NCBI RefSeq assembly: GCF_002265625.1
Contig: NZ_NOVE01000011.1
Span: 1 to 64,000 of the forward strand
DNA from: Prevotella sp. 885
GTDB lineage: Bacteria; Bacteroidota; Bacteroidia; Bacteroidales; Bacteroidaceae
Direction of reading: 5' to 3'
DNA: 64,000 nucleotides
Shown here: positions 61,819 through 64,000 of the stretch, piece by piece
Layout: each line of letters opens with the position of its first letter
Numbering within the stretch: the stretch's first letter is position 1
The notes under the pieces: model-generated
Seen by the model: only the letters and a program-made list of their open reading frames with translations
Databases searched by the model: none
Told to the model about the DNA's origin: nothing
Program-made: the position numbers and the translations under genes

Positions 61819-63831
61819 TTAAAGCATTTCCTTCACCTGCTTGTATACATTCTCTGCGGTGAAGCCGAGTTTCTCGTCCAGAACCTTGTAGGGAGCAGAG
61901 AAGCCGAAGCTCTCCATACCCCAGATCTTGCCGTTGTCGCCTACAAGACCCTCAAGGTTGACAGGCAGACCAGCTGTGAGACCGAACTTCTTGGCATCCT
62001 TCGGCAGCACGCTCTCCTGATATTCCTTGCTCTGACGACGGAAGAGTCCCTCAGACGGAACGCTCACGATGCGAACCTTTACGCCGTCCTTGCGAAGAAG
62101 GGCAGCACCACCGACGAGAGTGGATACCTCCGAACCGGAAGCAAGCAGAATGACGTCGTAGTCAGCATCCGAACCAGCCACTACGTAAGCGCCCTTGCGA
62201 GCCTGCTCGTAGTCGTTGCCCTCGGGAAGGCTCTCGATGTTCTGACGAGAGAGAACCATAGCAGTAGGTGTAGACATGTTCTCCATTGCCATAGCCCAGC
62301 AGACGGTTGTCTCCTCGGCATCAGCCGGACGGAAGACGCGGACAGAATCCTCACCCTTGTGGTTCTTGAGCTTCTCCATGAGGCGGATCTGAGCTTCCTG
62401 CTCCACCGGCTCGTGTGTAGGTCCGTCCTCACCTACGCGGAATGCGTCGTGAGTCCAGATAAACTTCACGGGAACACCCATAAGTGCAGCCATGCGGACA
62501 GCCGGCTTCATATAGTCAGAGAATACGAAGAAGGTGCCACATGCCGGCACTACACCTCCGTGCAGATACATACCGATGCACATGCAAGCCATAGTAAGCT
62601 CCGAAACGCCAGCTTGGAAGAAGGCTCCGCTGAAGTCGTCCTTTGTAAGGTCGTGTGTCTTCTTGAGGAAGCCGTCGGTCTTGTCAGAGTTAGAGAGGTC
62701 GGCTGAAGAGCATACCATGTTGGGCACCTGCTCTGCCAGTACGCCGAGGCAAGCTGCAGAAGCGGCACGTGTGGCTGAGCCTGGCTTCTGCTGAACAGCT
62801 GTCCAGTCCACCTTGGGAGCGTTGCCGCTGAACCATTCCTTCAGCTGTGCAGCCTTCTCTGGATTGGCAGCAGCCCATTCTGCCTCGTTCTTGCGACGTG
62901 CAGCCACGATGGTCTTCAGTTCTTCGCGGCGGTTGGCATAGAGCTGCTGAACCTCCGGGAAGATAACGAAAGGATTCTCAGGGTCGCCACCAAGATGCTT
63001 GATGGTGTTCTCATACGACTTGCCACCGAGAGGAGCACCGTGAGTCTTGATGCTGTGCTCGTAGCTTGAACCGTCCTCCTTCAATGCGCCCTTACCCATG
63101 ATGGTGCGACCGATGATGAGCGTAGGACGCTTCTCTTCAGTCTGAGCCTCTACGAGAGCCTTGCGTATTTCGTCGGGATCGTTGCCGTTGATGGTTGTTA
63201 CCTTCCAGCCCCAAGCCTCATACTTGGCAGCTGTGTCTTCCTTCATCACGACGTTACACTCTGTTGAAAGCTGAATCTCGTTAGAGTCGTAGAACATGAT
63301 GAGGTTGTTGAGGCCGAGTACGCCAGCCAGACGACCGACACCCTGAGAGATTTCCTCCTCTACGCCACCGTCAGAGATGTAAGCGTAAATCTTGTGCTGC
63401 ATCGGAGTCTTGCCGAGGCGAGCCTCAAGGAACTTCTCTGCTACGGCAGCACCTGCTGCGAAGGCATGACCCTGACCGAGCGGACCTGACGAGTTCTCGA
63501 TGCCACGAACGATGTCGCGTTCGGGATGGCCCGGTGTGGGCGAACCCCACTGACGGAACTCCTTCAATTCGTCGAGAGTGAACTTGCCCTGCATGGCAAG
63601 AGCCGAATAGAGCATGGCAGACATGTGACCCGGATCAAGATAGAAGCGGTCGCGACCGGTCCATTCAGGATCCTCAGGGTCGTAAACCATGAATTCTGAG
63701 AAGAGCACGTTGATGAAGTCGGCACCGCCCATTGCGCCACCTGGGTGACCAGAGTTGGCTTTCTCCACCATTGATGCAGCCAGTATGCGGATGTTGTCGG
63801 CTGCTCTATACATAAGTTGTTTTGAGTTCAT
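61819..63831 (-). CDS. tkt: Transketolase, 670 residues
   Basis: A thiamine diphosphate enzyme of the pentose phosphate pathway. The N-terminal signature is AASMVEKANSGHPGGAMGGA, with the cofactor region GPLGQGHAFAAGAAVAEKFL and YISDGGVEEEISQGVGRLAG. The pyrimidine-binding half has WTHDAFRVGEDGPTHEPVEQ. The length is normal. It lies 10 bases after the partial upstream gene. The context suggests an arabinose-use role besides housekeeping. Confidence 0.95.
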   Translation of the reverse strand: MNSKQLMYRAADNIRILAASMVEKANSGHPGGAMGGADFINVLFSEFMVYDPEDPEWTGRDRFYLDPGHMSAMLYSALAMQGKFTLDELKEFRQWGSPTPGHPERDIVRGIENSSGPLGQGHAFAAGAAVAEKFLEARLGKTPMQHKIYAYISDGGVEEEISQGVGRLAGVLGLNNLIMFYDSNEIQLSTECNVVMKEDTAAKYEAWGWKVTTINGNDPDEIRKALVEAQTEEKRPTLIIGRTIMGKGALKEDGSSYEHSIKTHGAPLGGKSYENTIKHLGGDPENPFVIFPEVQQLYANRREELKTIVAARRKNEAEWAAANPEKAAQLKEWFSGNAPKVDWTAVQQKPGSATRAASAACLGVLAEQVPNMVCSSADLSNSDKTDGFLKKTHDLTKDDFSGAFFQAGVSELTMACMCIGMYLHGGVVPACGTFFVFSDYMKPAVRMAALMGVPVKFIWTHDAFRVGEDGPTHEPVEQEAQIRLMEKLKNHKGEDSVRVFRPADAEETTVCWAMAMENMSTPTAMVLSRQNIESLPEGNDYEQARKGAYVVAGSDADYDVILLASGSEVSTLVGGAALLRKDGVKVRIVSVPSEGLFRRQSKEYQESVLPKDAKKFGLTAGLPVNLEGLVGDNGKIWGMESFGFSAPYKVLDEKLGFTAENVYKQVKEML

Positions 63832-63841
63832 CTTGTTATTG

Positions 63842-64000
63842 TTATTTTTTGTTTGCTACAGCCGCCTGCTCGATGGCAAGACCAGCCTTATAGCTTTCTA
63901 TATATGTGTCGAATCCAGCTACTTCCTCAGCAGTTGGTGCAATCTCGACACCCTTGTTGCCTGCGAATACGTGCTTGTCCAGATAGTCGGCGAGCGATTC
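63842..64000 (-). CDS. C-terminal end of a probable sugar kinase (partial)
   Basis: Only the last 52 codons are in the window: ...ESLADYLDKHVFAGNKGVE then IAPTAEEVAGFDTYIESYKA and GLAIEQAAVANKK, stop at 63842-63844. The tail looks like FGGY-family carbohydrate kinases. With transketolase 10 bases downstream and an arabinofuranosidase next, an L-ribulokinase (araB-like) is the most likely identity, but the fragment is too short to prove it. Confidence 0.45.
   Translation of the reverse strand, partial: ESLADYLDKHVFAGNKGVEIAPTAEEVAGFDTYIESYKAGLAIEQAAVANKK

Noticed and set aside
63842..64000. Ribose-5-phosphate isomerase B as the partial gene next to transketolase
   Set aside because: rpiB is a common neighbour of transketolase in this phylum, but the 52 visible residues do not resemble its C-terminus and look more like an FGGY kinase.

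Overview
The window looks like chromosomal DNA of a Bacteroidales bacterium, most likely Prevotella or a close relative. The evidence is promoters of the Bacteroidetes type (TAnnTTTG, some with TTTG 19-20 bases upstream), several large secreted proteins with short C-terminal sorting domains of the type IX secretion system, a TonB-type outer-membrane protein, a NigD-like lipoprotein, and the MoxR/DUF58/DUF4129/SpoIIM gene set usual in this phylum. The genus is an inference. No rRNA, tRNA, CRISPR array or transposase gene was recognised.

Bases 1-7,780 are an accessory region. It holds a WG-repeat protein, a sigma-70 region 2 protein and a possible helix-turn-helix gene, each apparently broken, plus small proteins of unknown function. 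It also has a long DUF2779 nuclease (Cas4-like plus DEDD exonuclease) that seems fused in frame to an AT-rich unknown protein, and an orphan FtsK gamma domain. Bases 7,785-26,557 are all on the minus strand: an LTA-synthase-like sulfatase, then four secreted type IX cargo proteins, including an M6 metalloprotease and a 2,251-residue multidomain protein that follows it at 21 bases.

Bases 26,786-33,992 carry the operon SpoIIM - membrane protein - DUF4129 - DUF4350 - MoxR - DUF58, with a divergent RDD gene. Next come an outer-membrane beta-barrel receptor with a C11 tract upstream of its promoter, a Fic protein, YitT and MATE membrane proteins, a NigD-like lipoprotein, a thioester-less alpha-2-macroglobulin, DUF1573, IspH, RibH, a TPR protein and RecF. 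Bases 51,557-57,915 are on the minus strand: an apparently inserted ATPase, DUF721, 5-formyltetrahydrofolate cyclo-ligase, an S41 protease, dCMP deaminase and an M3 peptidase. The window ends with an MFS transporter and the 3' part of a pentose-use operon (kinase, transketolase, arabinofuranosidase).

The most unusual non-coding structure is an element of about 380-390 bp present twice in the same orientation (36,322-36,702 and 59,285-59,675). Its 3' 173 bases are aligned without gaps with only 10 differences. It contains three 22-bp tandem units that run into a long hairpin, and it is bounded by 13-bp direct repeats. Other notable patterns are 21-22-bp tandem duplications in three nearby intergenic spaces, GTTGAGA-type degenerate arrays directly after two stop codons, and a copied leader sequence shared by the sigma-like gene and the fusion point of the DUF2779 gene.
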